DNA of 64,000 nt from Diadophis punctatus similis (Eukaryota; Chordata; Lepidosauria; Squamata; Dipsadidae), in assembly GCA_023053685.1 (NCBI GenBank), contig JALIGW010000159.1, positions 128,501 to 192,500 on the forward strand, in the 5' to 3' direction. A program made the translations under genes and the position numbers. Shown here piece after piece: positions 1 through 10,774 of the stretch (its first letter is position 1; each line of letters starts with the position of its first letter). The notes beneath the pieces were generated by a model. The model was not told where the DNA came from, did no database searches, and saw only the letters and a list, made by a program, of their open reading frames with translations.

Positions 1-8
1 CCATTACT

Positions 9-90
9 AGAGAAGAGACTGGACAGCCATTTTTCTGGAATGGTATAGGGTCTCTTCCCTGAGAAAGGGGTTGGATTATTATTCTATGTT
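9..90 (+). mobile_element. CR1 LINE 3'-end fragment
   Basis: This matches the last part of the CR1 copies seen elsewhere in the window: a stretch encoding the end of ORF2 (KRLD-like), then a tail reading GGTTGGATTA. Only the extreme 3' end lies in the window. CR1 elements insert 5'-truncated, so a short 3' remnant is usual. Confidence 0.75.
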
Positions 91-176
91 CTAAACAATA
101 AACAAATCAAATAAACTATGGCTTAAAAATGCCACTGGATACTGGCTGTGTAGCATGCTAGATAGACCATTCTTAT

Positions 177-968
177 AACCTTATTTAATCCCATTCATCA
201 TCTTCTTTTAATGACCCCATAATCCCTTACGTGGTGGAGTCTGGACAACTGAATGGCGCTGAGTGTTTACTGGCTGGATGTCCTTCCTGTCGCCAATGTG
301 GAGTTATATGCAACAGATATATTCTCATCGTGCCCAGAGAGAGAGAAATATCTGCCTCTATCTAGCATCGAACTCACAGCCTCCTGAAAGTGCTATTGTG
401 AGGCGAGAGCTCCACCTCTAGGCCACCACATCACTCAACCTTATTTAATCCCATTCATCATCTTCTTTTAATGACCCCATAATCCCTTACGTGGTGGAGT
501 CTGGACAACTGAATGGAGCTGAGTGTTTACTGGCTGGATGTCCTTCCTGTCGCCAATGTGGAGTTATATGCCACAGATATATTCTCATCGTGCCCAGAGA
601 GAGAGAAATATCTGCCTCTATCTAGCATCGAACTCACAGCCTCCTGAAAGTGCTATTGTGAGGCGAGAGCTCCACCTCTAGGCCACCACATCACTCAACC
701 TTATTTAATCCCATTCATCATCTTCTTTTAATGACCCCATAATCCCTTACGTGGTGGAGTCTGGACAACTGAATGGAGCTGAGTGTTTACTGGCTGGATG
801 TCCTTCCTGTCGCCAATGTGGAGTTATATGCCACAGATATATTCTCATCGTGCCCAGAGAGAGAGAAATATCTGCCTCTATCTAGCATCGAACTCACAGC
901 CTCCTGATTGTGAGGCGAGAGCTCCACCTCTAGGCCACCACATCACTCAACCTTATTTAATCCCATTG
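177..968. repeat. 260-bp tandem repeat, three copies plus a stub
   Basis: Units start at 181, 441 and 701, each with TTATTTAATCCCATTCATCA. A stub follows at 953. Copies 1 and 2 are 260 bp and differ at only a few sites (for example GGCGCTG/GGAGCTG and GCAACAG/GCCACAG). Copy 3 has an 8-bp deletion near 906. The low divergence suggests recent duplication. The unit interior (GTTTACTGGCTGGATGTCC) is the reverse complement of sequence at 45592-45700, so the unit appears to have captured a dispersed repeat tail, possibly Bov-B-type. Confidence 0.9.
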
Positions 969-1764
969 CCTTGTCCAAATTATAGTTACAAGTTCTTGAA
1001 CTATCTCTGATTATTATTCATTATTATTAGTGTATGGCATTGTTATACTATAGCCAGGAGACCATAATGCTGGTGTAGAGTAGGTGTTTGATTTGCCAAG
1101 GTACCAGCCATGTTGTAGGACACATATTCATGCTTTCCACGGTGCGCCACAGGAAGCTACAGTATGCTGGCTTCACACCAGATGAGCGGCTCTTCCTGCA
1201 GCATTGCCCAGGGCCCCCTCCTTCCCTGGGAAGGTTCAGAGCTGACTGCCTACATGGAGCACCACCTCGTCTCCCCACCAAAGGGGACCCATTTATCCCA
1301 ACAGTGATCATCACTGTGTACCCCCCACAATTTTATTACTGTTTCATATCAGTTTAGCATTTTGCTCCGCAATAATTATTTCTTTATTTTCTCGGCTTTT
1401 TGAAAAGAATCGCATCAATGTTGCTTAGGAAAATCTATATGATTTTCTTGGCTTCGGAGCCATGAATGTGAATATTGCATGATGATGCATCCATTTTTTA
1501 TCAGGAAAAAAAAGGTATTTAAAAATATATATTTTGAGAACTTTTCTCCCCCAAATGTTCCAGTGCCATGTTGCTAGGATACGGTGAACATATTGGAAAC
1601 AGAGCTCACTTTTTTGTAGCATAGCCAAACTCTTAATACAGAATTAGAAAAATTGGTAGTGTTGTTAAACACAATAAAAATACTATAAACATTTGCAAAT
1701 ATAATTATCAATAGCTTAATTTGTATTATTACTATTCCAATTTTGACAGATAAACAATCTAAAT
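969..1764. other. No recognised feature
   Basis: Mostly AT-rich sequence with a more GC-rich block at about 1130-1320. Open frames of about 88 codons run on both strands through that block, but I see no domain, splice context or repeat match to support coding. Confidence 0.5.
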
Positions 1765-1898
1765 CAGGGCTGTTGAACTCGCGGCCCGCAGGCCAGATGC
1801 GCCACATGCTGGCCATACCCACGCCCGGTTTAGCGAAGGGGAAAAAAGTCCCAATACATTACGTGATGCTGCCGTGACGACATGAGTTTGACACCCCG
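1765..1898. mobile_element. 134-bp hAT MITE (hAT-D) with perfect 8-bp TSD
   Basis: The element runs from CAGGGCTGTTGAACTC to GAGTTTGACACCCCG. Its ends are imperfect inverted repeats of the CAGGGGTGTCAAACTC type. It is flanked by the direct repeat ATCTAAAT at 1757-1764 and 1899-1906, the 8-bp duplication expected for hAT transposases. It is too short to encode a transposase. A truncated relative lies at about 60620-60680. Confidence 0.92.
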
Positions 1899-1906
1899 AT
1901 CTAAAT

Positions 1907-3260
1907 TATTGCAAACTAAAACTGATAGCAAGAAAGTAATACTCTGCAGAAAGTTGTACAGAGGTTTGATTTCAAGGACGTCAGCCCTGGGAAAGGAATT
2001 TACAGTGGCGTCTGAGACACCGGGTTCCCAAAACATCAGAACAGAATCTGATTGGACTACTCTCTGTCATGCTGTGATTTATTGCCTGTTGTATGTATAT
2101 GCAGGGAGCTGCATCCCTATTCATTATAATGGTTCATTCCTGAGCAAGTGATTGATATTTTCTTGTACGCACGTGCGCATTCCAATCTCCGTTCTACCCT
2201 TCTTCTTCTGGCTTCCATTGAGGGAAGTCGCACATTTTATATCAGGCATGTAATTAATTAGGATTTATTGTTTTTGTACCGAAATAAATATTTTAATTAG
2301 AATCTTTAAACTGCGGTTTTATTTCTAAATGTTTGAATTCTGGGAAAAGATCTATATCGCCTCTGTGAGATAAATTCTCACTCCGTCACTTTCCCAGGGG
2401 GGGAGGGTTTTGGACATTGGAGATTGCTTTCAATATATGATTTTCATGCAGTTTTTCTTAAGAGCTTGCTTTGCTCATGCTGCACTCAGCATCTCTAGTA
2501 AAAAGTATCTTTTCTTGTAACACCTATGGAGTCGAGGGTTGTTCTTTCCTAGGGAGCAGGCTGTGGTCACTCTGACATTGGCAAGACATATTTGAGTAAA
2601 GCACTTTTCGAGCATTAACAGTGTAAACTGCCTTTCCTATTTGGCCAACTCTTTTCTCTCTTTATAAATCGCAGTACCCCTGTGTCAGCTACAAGCAATA
2701 GCTTCTCCGTACAGTTCTTGCATCCCACTACAGAATTCGTGGAGAGACTAAAGAAGATGGCAGCAATTATGGAAGAGAAGAATGCTACATCACAAAACAG
2801 AAATAGTCTGATTGCTGTAGCATGCTTAGTGGAAAGGTTAATCACAGATTACAACTCCTCAAAGGATAGCGGGACGAGTGGCATCTTTTCTTCGCGAGAC
2901 CCTCAATTGATAGCTCAGTACATTTTTTCCCCCTCCTAGTGCCGTTACATTAAATTACAGTGCCCAAGGAGAGTAACTCTGAATATTAAAAAGAATCCTT
3001 TTACAATGTTCTAATAAGGATGAATATTTATTTGAGACACGGACTATGTTTCAGAGCTGGAAAGTGAATTAAATGTCTACTTTGGAGGAATGGGGAGAGA
3101 TACCCCAAAGGTTATGACAGAGCCAGGCAGCCAAACATTTAACCATGCTCAATGCAGTCAAGCTGAAGAATGCTCCTTAGGAAGGAGAATGGATTGTGAG
3201 CTATGCCTTCCCATTCGATGATAACTCTTTGTGTGATGGTAACATTGTTGATAGCATTGA
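1907..3260. other. AT-rich unique-looking sequence, no gene seen
   Basis: No repeat family, RNA gene or convincing exon was recognised. An 85-codon frame at 2682-2939 has no family motif and no clear splice or promoter context, so I do not call it. Confidence 0.5.
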
Positions 3261-3261
3261 T

Positions 3262-4132
3262 GCGCGATGGCTCAGTGGTTAAAGACACTGAGCTTGTCAG
3301 CTGGAGAGCTGACAGACTGGGTTCAAGACCCAAGTGCCGCATGACCGGGTGAGCTCCCGTTCCTTGCTCCAGCTCCTGCACACCCAGCAGTTCAAAAGCA
3401 TGCAAACGCGAATAGATAAATAGGTACCACTTCGGTGGGAAGGTAACAGTGTGCCATGCGCCTTTGCGTGTATAGCCATACTAGCCACACGGCCACTGAA
3501 ATATCTTTGGACAACACTGGCTCCCTCAGCTAAAAAATGGAGATGAGCTCCAGAGTTGGACATGACTGACAGTGTTCTGACCCAGCTCCCCAAATATGAC
3601 AGACCCTTTGTAATCAATCAATGATTCCTTTATTAGGAGCGCCAGCAGCCCCAGCAAAAAGTCTCTCTCTCACTGCAGGCTAACAAGTCTGTCTGGCTGG
3701 GGAGATGAATAGTTGTCTGCCACATCTATTTATCTCTGCCTCCTGCCTTTTATCCCCAGAGCTAGGGTGGGGCTTCGTTAGCAGCGGTGGCTCTTCTGTC
3801 CCAAGGACCGGCCCATAGATTTCCACTGTTCTCCTCTCCTCTGCCTTCTGCGCATCCGTGCATCAGGCACTGGACCCAGCTGTTCCTCCTCTTCCTCATC
3901 AGCCACCTCCAGACCTGGGGGTTGTTGACTCTCCATCTGAGAGCTGATGGACCGCCCAGGCTCCACCTCTGTCTCTCTCTCTCTGCCAGCTCCATTCCCT
4001 CTTCCCCCTCTCAGGTTGCCTTGATGCTGATCCTGACTGCCACACCTCCACCATATCTGATTCGGCTGCTAGAGAGGCTAGTGGCTGACAGGCCACAACA
4101 GACAGGGAAACCTTTATCTTTACTTTTTACTT
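3262..4132 (+). mobile_element. tRNA-derived SINE, interrupted by a solo LTR
   Basis: The head carries pol III promoter-like boxes: A-box-like GGCTCAGTGGTTAAAG near 3268 and B-box-like GGGTTCAAGAC near 3320. The body continues to 3572, where an LTR is inserted, and resumes at 4101 with GGGAAACCTTTATCTTTACT, the expected tail of this SINE type. It is a retroposed copy, not a functional tRNA gene. Confidence 0.8.
3573..4100 (-). mobile_element. Solo LTR of an endogenous retrovirus-like element
   Basis: The 528-bp segment has TG...CA ends (TGTTCTGACC...GGCCACAACA) and is flanked by a perfect 5-bp duplication, GACAG, at 3568-3572 and 4101-4105. On the minus strand it shows a TATA-like GGATAAAAGG (near 3750) followed about 110 bp later by AATAAAGG (near 3630), the order expected for promoter and poly(A) signal in an LTR. 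No internal gag/pol remains, so it is a solo LTR left by LTR-LTR recombination. The copy at 37166-37744 has the same termini. Confidence 0.9.
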
Positions 4133-4135
4133 TGT

Positions 4136-4640
4136 GTTGAATGCAGATTTTCATGTTTCCTTGTACATCGTCTGATGTCAAGAAAATGCTTCCTGGGCTA
4201 GATTCAGTGTTCTCTTTTGTTCTATTTTAGGGTTGAACAGAATTTGCTTTATCACCAGGTTTGCTTCTTGAAAAATGGTGACATTTAATGGCAAATGGTC
4301 AGTAAAGGAAATGGAGACGCACCTGGCCAGCCTCCACAACATTTATTATGAAACTCAGGAATGTTTCTAAATGTTTTCAGAGACATTTACCAGACAGCCT
4401 TGATCATTTGGACTTCTACCAGCATGCCATGGAGAACAAGAAATAGTGTTTGTTCATTTACCAAGCCTTTTTAGTTGCACTGAAAGATGCATTATGGTAA
4501 TATTATACAATTTTAGCATGTTTGCAGAGGGATGTTTTAAGTTCGGGAGGGGATAATGTTTAGAGCAGGGGGCAGACTGCCAAATGTTGCTAAGGGCTCC
4601 CAGAACCTTTGGACTGCATGGCCAGTGATCAGTATTTGTA
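4136..4640. other. No recognised feature
   Basis: AT-rich sequence without coding signal or repeat structure that I can identify. Confidence 0.45.
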
Positions 4641-4644
4641 GTTT

Positions 4645-4800
4645 AACAACATTTAGGAGGGCAAACCATTTGGTTAAAGTGTCTAGGACTGGGAAGACCA
4701 GGTTCAAGTCCCGCCTGAAGTTCATCAGATGACCTTGGGCCAGTCAGTAACTCTCAGCCTGCGATGGAATGTGGTGAGGAGGTATATTCTCAGGAGGGAA
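4645..4800 (+). mobile_element. tRNA-derived SINE (second family), degenerate
   Basis: It contains a B-box-like GGTTCAAGTCCCGCC near 4699 and then GACCTTGGGCCAGTCA, the conserved core of a squamate SINE whose inverted copies occur at 17.9 and 53.2-53.8 kb. The 5' A-box region is weak, so the start is approximate. Confidence 0.6.
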
Positions 4801-5029
4801 GGGGTGCATTTCGGAGGAGTAAGAGACAACACAGCCCAGATATCATGTGTGAGAGAAAGAAGCCGAAGACAGCATCTCCCTAATAGTTCACAGAGTATGT
4901 GGGAAATGCAGATAGTAGAGTCCTCAGTCTGACGTGATTTTGTCTATATGTGTGAAACAATAAAGAACTCAGCTTGGAAGGATTACCATGTGCTATTCTT
5001 GTTTTGGAACTGACAGCCTGATGTACCTT

Positions 5030-5030
<1 letters not shown>

Positions 5031-5092
<62 letters not shown>

Positions 5093-5165
5093 GAGATAGA
5101 TATAGAGATAGATAGAGATGATAGAGACGATAGAGACGATAGAGATAGAGATAGAGATGATAGAG

Positions 5166-5216
<51 letters not shown>

Positions 5217-5273
5217 TGGAGAGATGGATGAATAGATAGATAGATGATAGATAGATAGATATAGAGATAGATG
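5031..5273. repeat. Compound microsatellite (TG)n, (GATA)n-type, (GA)n
   Basis: A TG run covers about 5032-5084. It is followed by GATA-like units with GAGA interruptions to 5272, including a GA run at 5173-5214. Open frames here (VCVCV, DRDDRD) are translation artefacts. Confidence 0.95.
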
Positions 5274-5405
5274 CAGGGGTGGGATTCAGCTGGTTTGGAC
5301 CGGTTCGGGCGAACTAGATGTTAATTTTAATCTGGTTCACTGAACCGGTTGTTCCAAGGACTGGCTAACCCCGCCCACTCCTCCCCTCCCTTGGGGGAAC
5401 TCAAT
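5274..5405 (+). mobile_element. hAT-A end fragment
   Basis: It starts with CAGGGGTGGGATTCAGC, the terminus of the hAT-A family found intact at 32804-33155, and carries the characteristic ACCGGTTC motifs and a CCCCGCCCACTCC stretch. No matching right end or duplication is visible. It sits directly at the end of a GATA array. Confidence 0.65.
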
Positions 5406-6130
5406 AGAGCAGGATTTACTATGGATGTGGGAAAATCATGCTGCTTCAAACTATTTTGTTAGCTGTACAGAATTAATTTTTTTTTCAAGAATGTTTTTTT
5501 AATTTCCGTTGACCTTCAAAATGTGCCTCCTTAAAAGGATTTCATTTCAGAGATTTTTTTTTTTTGCAGCCTGATTGGCAATTTTCAACAGATAATGAAG
5601 ACAATGTATATTCTTGCGCACTCTTTCGGTGTATATCTAAGCAGCGACCATCCACTTCATGTTCTGGTTGCAAATGCCCACCCAGATATTAGCTGAGCCA
5701 AGAAGAGATTACAAGGGAAGGCAGTCCGTTTTGTCAGATATTGTTCATCCCACTATTGACCACAGAGCTTTCTTTTTTCTTTTTAGAACAGTGGATTGCA
5801 CTTGATGATTATCTTTTAAAAAAAATAGTCTTTATTAAATTTTTACAATAAGAAAAAAGACACAAACAAAACACACAAACACACAAACAAAACATAAACA
5901 ATTACACATATTTACAAACAACAAGAAATAGTCCAATGCTTTAACAGCGTTATTAAAGTATTTGTTTCGTATCAAAATCTATATATACATTTTAAGTACA
6001 TTCCATGTCGTAATTATCGGTGAGCACTTGATGATTATCATATACCCAATGTAGGCTTGATGTCCTCTGTTCTCCTTCATTTTTGTAATAAAGAGCATAT
6101 TTTAATTTGCAAAGCCCTTTTTATTTTAAC
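5406..6130. other. No recognised feature; A/C-rich tract at 5818-5910
   Basis: AT-rich sequence. The AAAAAA/CAAACA-rich tract at 5818-5910 resembles the tail of an old retroposon in its orientation, but no body is identifiable. Confidence 0.4.
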
Positions 6131-6795
6131 AAAGTTTGAAGGGACCTTGTACTGTAGGTCATCTAGTCCAACTGCCCACCCAAGCAGGAGACCCTACATC
6201 ATTTCTGACAAATGGCAGTCCAATCTCTTCTTGAAAGCCTCCAGTGATGAAGCTCCCACAACTTCTGAAGGCAACTTCTGTTCCATGGGTTGCTTGTTCT
6301 CACTGTCAGAAAGTTCCTCCTTATTTCTAGGTTGAATCTCTCCTTGATCAGTTTCCATCCATTATTCCTTGCCTGGCCTTCGGGTGCCTTGGAAAATAGC
6401 TTGACCCCTTCCTCTCTGTGGCAGCCCCTCAAATATTGGAAGGCTGCTATCATGTCTCTCCTGGTCCTTCTCTTCAATAGACTAGCCATGCCCAATTCCT
6501 ACAACCGTTCATCGCATGTTTTAGCCTCCAGTCCCCTAATCTTCCTGGTTGCTCTTCTCTGCACTTTTTCTAGAGTCTTTTTTATGGTGTGGTGACCAAA
6601 ACCTGCAGTATTCTAGGTGTGGTCTTACTAAGGCTTTACAGAGTGGTATTGGTGCATCACTTGATCTTGATTGTATCTCTCTGTTAATGCAATTTAGGAT
6701 TGCATTGGCTTTTTTGGCTACTGCCGCACACTGCTGGCTCATATTTAACTGGTTGTCCACTAAGATTCCAAGATCCCTCTCACAGTTACTTTGAT
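6131..6795 (-). mobile_element. CR1 LINE, ORF2 C-terminal end and 3' tail
   Basis: Read on the minus strand, the element encodes the end of the CR1 reverse-transcriptase ORF with recognisable pieces such as [20 protein letters not shown] and RRNFLTVR, broken by stops and frameshifts. The 3' end (TTTGAAGGGACCTTGT on the plus strand) lies at 6131. It is about 665 bp and 5'-truncated. Its divergence from the 25.6-kb copy suggests an older insertion. Confidence 0.9.
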
Positions 6796-8074
6796 TAAGC
6801 CTGGGTTTTTAAATTTCAGTGCTAACCAGAATGTACCCATTGCTTTTCCTCTCTTATTTGCTCACCAATATGAGTTCTCTTCCTCTCTTCCTCTTCATTC
6901 CTCTCATCCCTTGCCTCTCCCATTTCTATTTCCTGATTAAAAGTTTAAAGGACAGATTACAGATTATGGGTGATTCCATCACTAGAATTTCTTCGTAGGG
7001 CATAGCAACATTATGCATGATTGTTTGGCAGTTTTCACACAGAGGAGTCCATTAGCAGTGTATAAATAAAAAAAATGGTAATGAAGATCAGGCACAAAAT
7101 GTAATAAATGCAAAGGATAAGAAAATTGCATTCAAAGGTGGTGGTAGGGAGGGGCAATCCAGGGTCTTTATCCAAAACAAAATTTAACCCACAGAAGCAA
7201 ATTAAACCAGGTTATTTCAAGAATATTTCAAACAGGTTGAATTAATAGCAAATAGATGACACATCATTTGCGTTTATCACATTGATGGAGGTGTTATGGG
7301 CTACTTCCAAGAGCAGAAGCAATATTTTTCTTCCCGAATGTATATTTCAAAAATTCAGATTTTTTCTTCTAAATAGAATTGTAAGTAAGGAACTGTAAAG
7401 CCCAAATTAAAAAAATCAAGATCAAGGTAAGGTTGACCTTAGAGACAGGAACAAAGGGCCACCAAATTTGTAGAGAAATTGAGTGAATAACTTCTCCTGA
7501 TTTTTTTTCTCAGGGGAAGGATGAAATCTCTTTTGTGAGAGGACTTCCACCTCAAGGATTTATTCAAAATTTGGGAAACCATGGAAGGGTGCAGCAACTG
7601 AAAAAAAAATTAGAAATGAAAAAAAAATCAATGCGGATAGATTTCCCCATTGTTATCACTAAGGCAACTCGTTTTTCCTTACAAGAATTTCTGCGAAATG
7701 CTCTTAACCTCCGGGAGAAAATTCAAAAGCAAATTGTCTTCTTTCAAACTGAACAAAAATCGGAGGTGAAGAAATAAAAAAGGATTGTGCAGCATTCATT
7801 CATTGAGAAGGTATCACACCTAAGGACTTTCCCGATTTGCAAATAGAAGCGGTTGGTGAGCTGGATTCTCAAAGTTGCTTTTCGTATCCGTGGTTTACCC
7901 TCTTATTTGGCAATTATGAACTAGCTACTGAAGCAGAACTTGGGAGTCAGAATATAGGTCTTTATGGCTGTCGTTTGTTGAAAAGAAATAATTAGTTGTG
8001 AAGAATTCCTGCCTTTAGGAGTGTGCAACTTTTTTGAGGAGGGTTGCGCCTTTTTATTATTATTATTATGTGCC
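6796..8074. other. No supported gene
   Basis: AT-rich DNA. A frame of 80 codons at 7535-7777 follows a polypyrimidine tract ending in CAG (7501-7514), which superficially resembles a 3' splice site. The peptide is lysine-rich with no family motif, so I leave it uncalled. Confidence 0.45.
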
Positions 8075-8609
8075 TACTTCTTTAAAAAGCTTGCCACTGC
8101 CATAGCAGAACCTCTAAGCATAATTTATGAGATATCTTTCAGAACCAGCTCCTTGCCCGACCTATGGTCATTAGCCACCGTCATACCTATCTTTAAAAAG
8201 GGAGATCCTAGTCTAGTAGAAAATTGGTCTACAGACCAATCTCATTGTGTTGCGTCACCTGTAAAGTCATGGAATCCATTATAAACCAATCCATCACCCT
8301 GCACTTAGAGACAAACAACCTGCTTTCTAACAAGCAGTTTGGTTTCAGAAAAAAATTGTCCTGTAATCTGCAACTCCTACACTGCAGAAACATTTGGACC
8401 ACACATCTTGACCAGGGTAAAGCAATAGACGGAATTTACATAGACTTCTGCAAAGCCTGTGATTCAGTGGTGCATGACAAACTACTGTTAAAACTAAGTT
8501 GTTATGGCATTTCCGGATCCCTGCACAAATGGATAGCTGTGTCCCTGTCTAACAGGAAACAAGTAGTCAGAATAGGGAGGGCCCAATCAAATCCGGGCAC
8601 CAGTTAAAG
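8075..8609 (+). mobile_element. CR1-clade LINE reverse transcriptase fragment, frameshifted
   Basis: The first frame reads LPDLWSLATVIPIFKKGDP, the fingers-region block of CR1/L3-type reverse transcriptases. After a frameshift near 8220 it continues YRPISLCCVTCKVME and then IYIDFCKACDSVVHDKLL, which corresponds to the hDFxKAFDxV block. The catalytic Y/FxDD block is not present because similarity stops at about 8609. It is an internal fragment and non-functional. Confidence 0.85.
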
Positions 8610-9335
8610 GGAAAGGTGGGTTTAACTATGCAATTAAAAAGTTCATTCCTCCCCTGGACTCTGCCTGCACCACCCCAAGGAGGGTACAGCTCACAGTTTG
8701 GAAAACCTTGCTCTAGGGGAACATCCCTTAGGCTTTCCTTAATTATATGCAGACCTGGAGACCTTGGTTGGGTCCCTCTGCTAGAAAATCAGCATGTAGT
8801 TTTCTTTCTCTCTCCCCCCCTTTTCCTTTCATTTTTTTTGAATAAAAGAGAATTTATGAATACTTTTCACTCCCCATGACTTCATGTTATATTATATATA
8901 TGAAATGTAAGTTCCAAGAAATACACCCATAGCGAACAGAACTCCGAGGCAAGTAGGTTTCTGAAAGAACAGGTTTATTAGATACCTCATATTGGCACAG
9001 ACTGGTGAAAACCAACTCTAAAGGTTCCCACGGTTTTCACCTAATTAAAAGTTTTCTCCCTTTCCCAAACAATCTGTCACATGGTCCAATCAAGGTGCTG
9101 TCCGGTTACTTGGAAACTTCACTCCTCCTCTCTTCAGCCACCTGTGGGAATGTCCTTGGTTCTCAGGGGACACTATTTTGTTTTGGCTACAAATCCCCAG
9201 ATATCTTTATTCCCCCCCCCCTTAGCAGCACAGTGGCCACACTGAAGCCTCCAAGATGCCCTCAGTCAGGCTAGCTTCAGAGTTGACAGTAAGTGGGGGA
9301 GATTTAAGTCTTTCCTCCTATCTGCATGTTTTCCT
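8610..9335. other. No firm call; possible degraded LTR-like stretch
   Basis: At 8920-9190 the sequence has AACAGGTTTATTAGATACC, a pattern common near LTR poly(A) sites on the opposite strand. No TG/CA ends or target duplication could be placed, so this is only a suggestion. Confidence 0.25.
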
Positions 9336-9338
9336 TAT

Positions 9339-9414
9339 ATAGGAAGGAAGGAAGGAAGGAAGGAAGGGAGGGAGGGAGGGAGGGAGGGAGGGAGGGAGGG
9401 AGGGAGGGAGGGAG
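9339..9414. repeat. (GGAA)n then (GGGA)n microsatellite
   Basis: Six or so GGAA units turn into about 13 GGGA units, then unique sequence follows. It is purine-only on the plus strand. Confidence 0.95.
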
Positions 9415-10485
9415 GATCCATAGCTACTGAACAGACTTACGAATCCTAGAAATTTGCCAGGTTTTGGTATCTCTGCATTAGAGTTGGAAAACCTCTCTGA
9501 AATCAAAGGTAATTTTTGAAAATGCCCCCAGGTGTCACATAATTATGTCAGTTAAATTTTTGCCTTCTTCCACTTCAGCGTGTGAGGAAGTTGGGAGTCT
9601 AATACAATCCTAACTCTGATGCATTACTCTTCCTTCTTATTTTGATAAAGTAAACATCTAAACTCATATTCCCTAATGTTAGGCATCATGACTTGGGGAG
9701 GGGGAATTCATAACAGAAAGAATGAAGTTCCAGGCAATGCCGAGACAGCAGTGTTATCCACATCTGGTTAACGCTGATGGCCCTTCAGGGCTCCAGAATT
9801 TCAAAGAAGGATCTTTATCAAGCATAAGAGGAGAGGAGGAGGAATATTTTCATACAAAGCAGATTCTCCATAGCGGAATTAAAAGCCACTTGTCTTTTTT
9901 CCAGATGTGAAATGTGACATGTTTGGTAGACATGTCACATCTCTATTTTTAACATGCAATCTCTGCTTTAAAAATAATCTTTAATTCCCATGGTTCACCA
10001 TTTTTGTCCTCTCCATTTTTTTTTGCGTCTCTGCAAATTTCAATCTACGGTTGTGTCTTGTTCCTTGAAGCCTTGGACTTTCCGCTGGATGTTTGCCAAG
10101 GGAGAAGAGAGCATCCGACACCACACAGTTACAAGGCGACACTTTCTGCTTTCCTTTGAAGAAGATTCACACCTTGATGCCTAAGCTTGATGCTGTAAAT
10201 AGAAATCCGGGACACGGATCGAAATATCTGAAGTTACTTGCATCACTGTTATGGAAATGAAACGTAGATGCCTTCGGGGAAATCACTGTCCATCAGTGAT
10301 GTTTTAAAGTCCACGGAACAGTTAAAACAGGGCAGTGAATGTCTGAAAATAAATAGAGGCTTGGGTTTCAAAGATGTACTGTGATGCATAGAATGGTTTT
10401 ATGTGCAAGTGACTTTGGAAAAATATTATTTTAGGTGTACACGTGTGCTCTAGATATTACCATTGTTTAATTTATACAGGCATTC
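9415..10485. other. No recognised feature
   Basis: No repeat family or exon was recognised. Short frames of about 62 codons are at the level expected by chance. Confidence 0.45.
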
Positions 10486-10486
10486 C

Positions 10487-10743
10487 AGATGGTGGCGCAG
10501 CGGTTAGAGTGCAGTACTGCAGGCCACTTTAGCTGACTGTGATCCGCAGGTCAGCAGTTCAAATCTCGCCGGCTCAAGGTTGACTCAGCCTTCCATCCTT
10601 CTGAGGTAGGTAAAACGAGGACCCAAATTGTTGGGGGCAATATAAATAATATACATTGCTTACTGGTGTAAACCGCTTAGAGAGTGCTTGCACTGTGAGG
10701 CGGTATATAAATCTCACAAATAAATAAATAAATAAATAAATTT
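10487..10743 (+). mobile_element. tRNA-derived SINE with (AAAT)n tail
   Basis: It has an A-box-like GGTGGCGCAGCGGTTAGAG, a B-box-like GCAGTTCAAATCTC, then the family body GGCTCAAGGTTGACTCAGCC and a 3' end GTATATAAATCTCAC running into AAAT repeats. The same subfamily occurs inverted at 38.7, 42.3 and 52.3 kb. Confidence 0.9.
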
Positions 10744-10774
10744 GCAACACCCAATAATTCAATTGTTAAAAAAG

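Noticed and set aside
7501..7777. Possible exon: pyrimidine tract plus CAG followed by an 80-codon frame
   Set aside because: No protein family motif, no downstream donor in context, and stop-free length is modest in A-rich DNA.
8920..9260. LTR
   Set aside because: A GGTTTATTAG motif alone; no TG/CA ends or direct duplication could be placed.
10487..10570. tRNA gene
   Set aside because: A- and B-box-like sequences belong to a SINE head found many times in the window with a common non-tRNA body.
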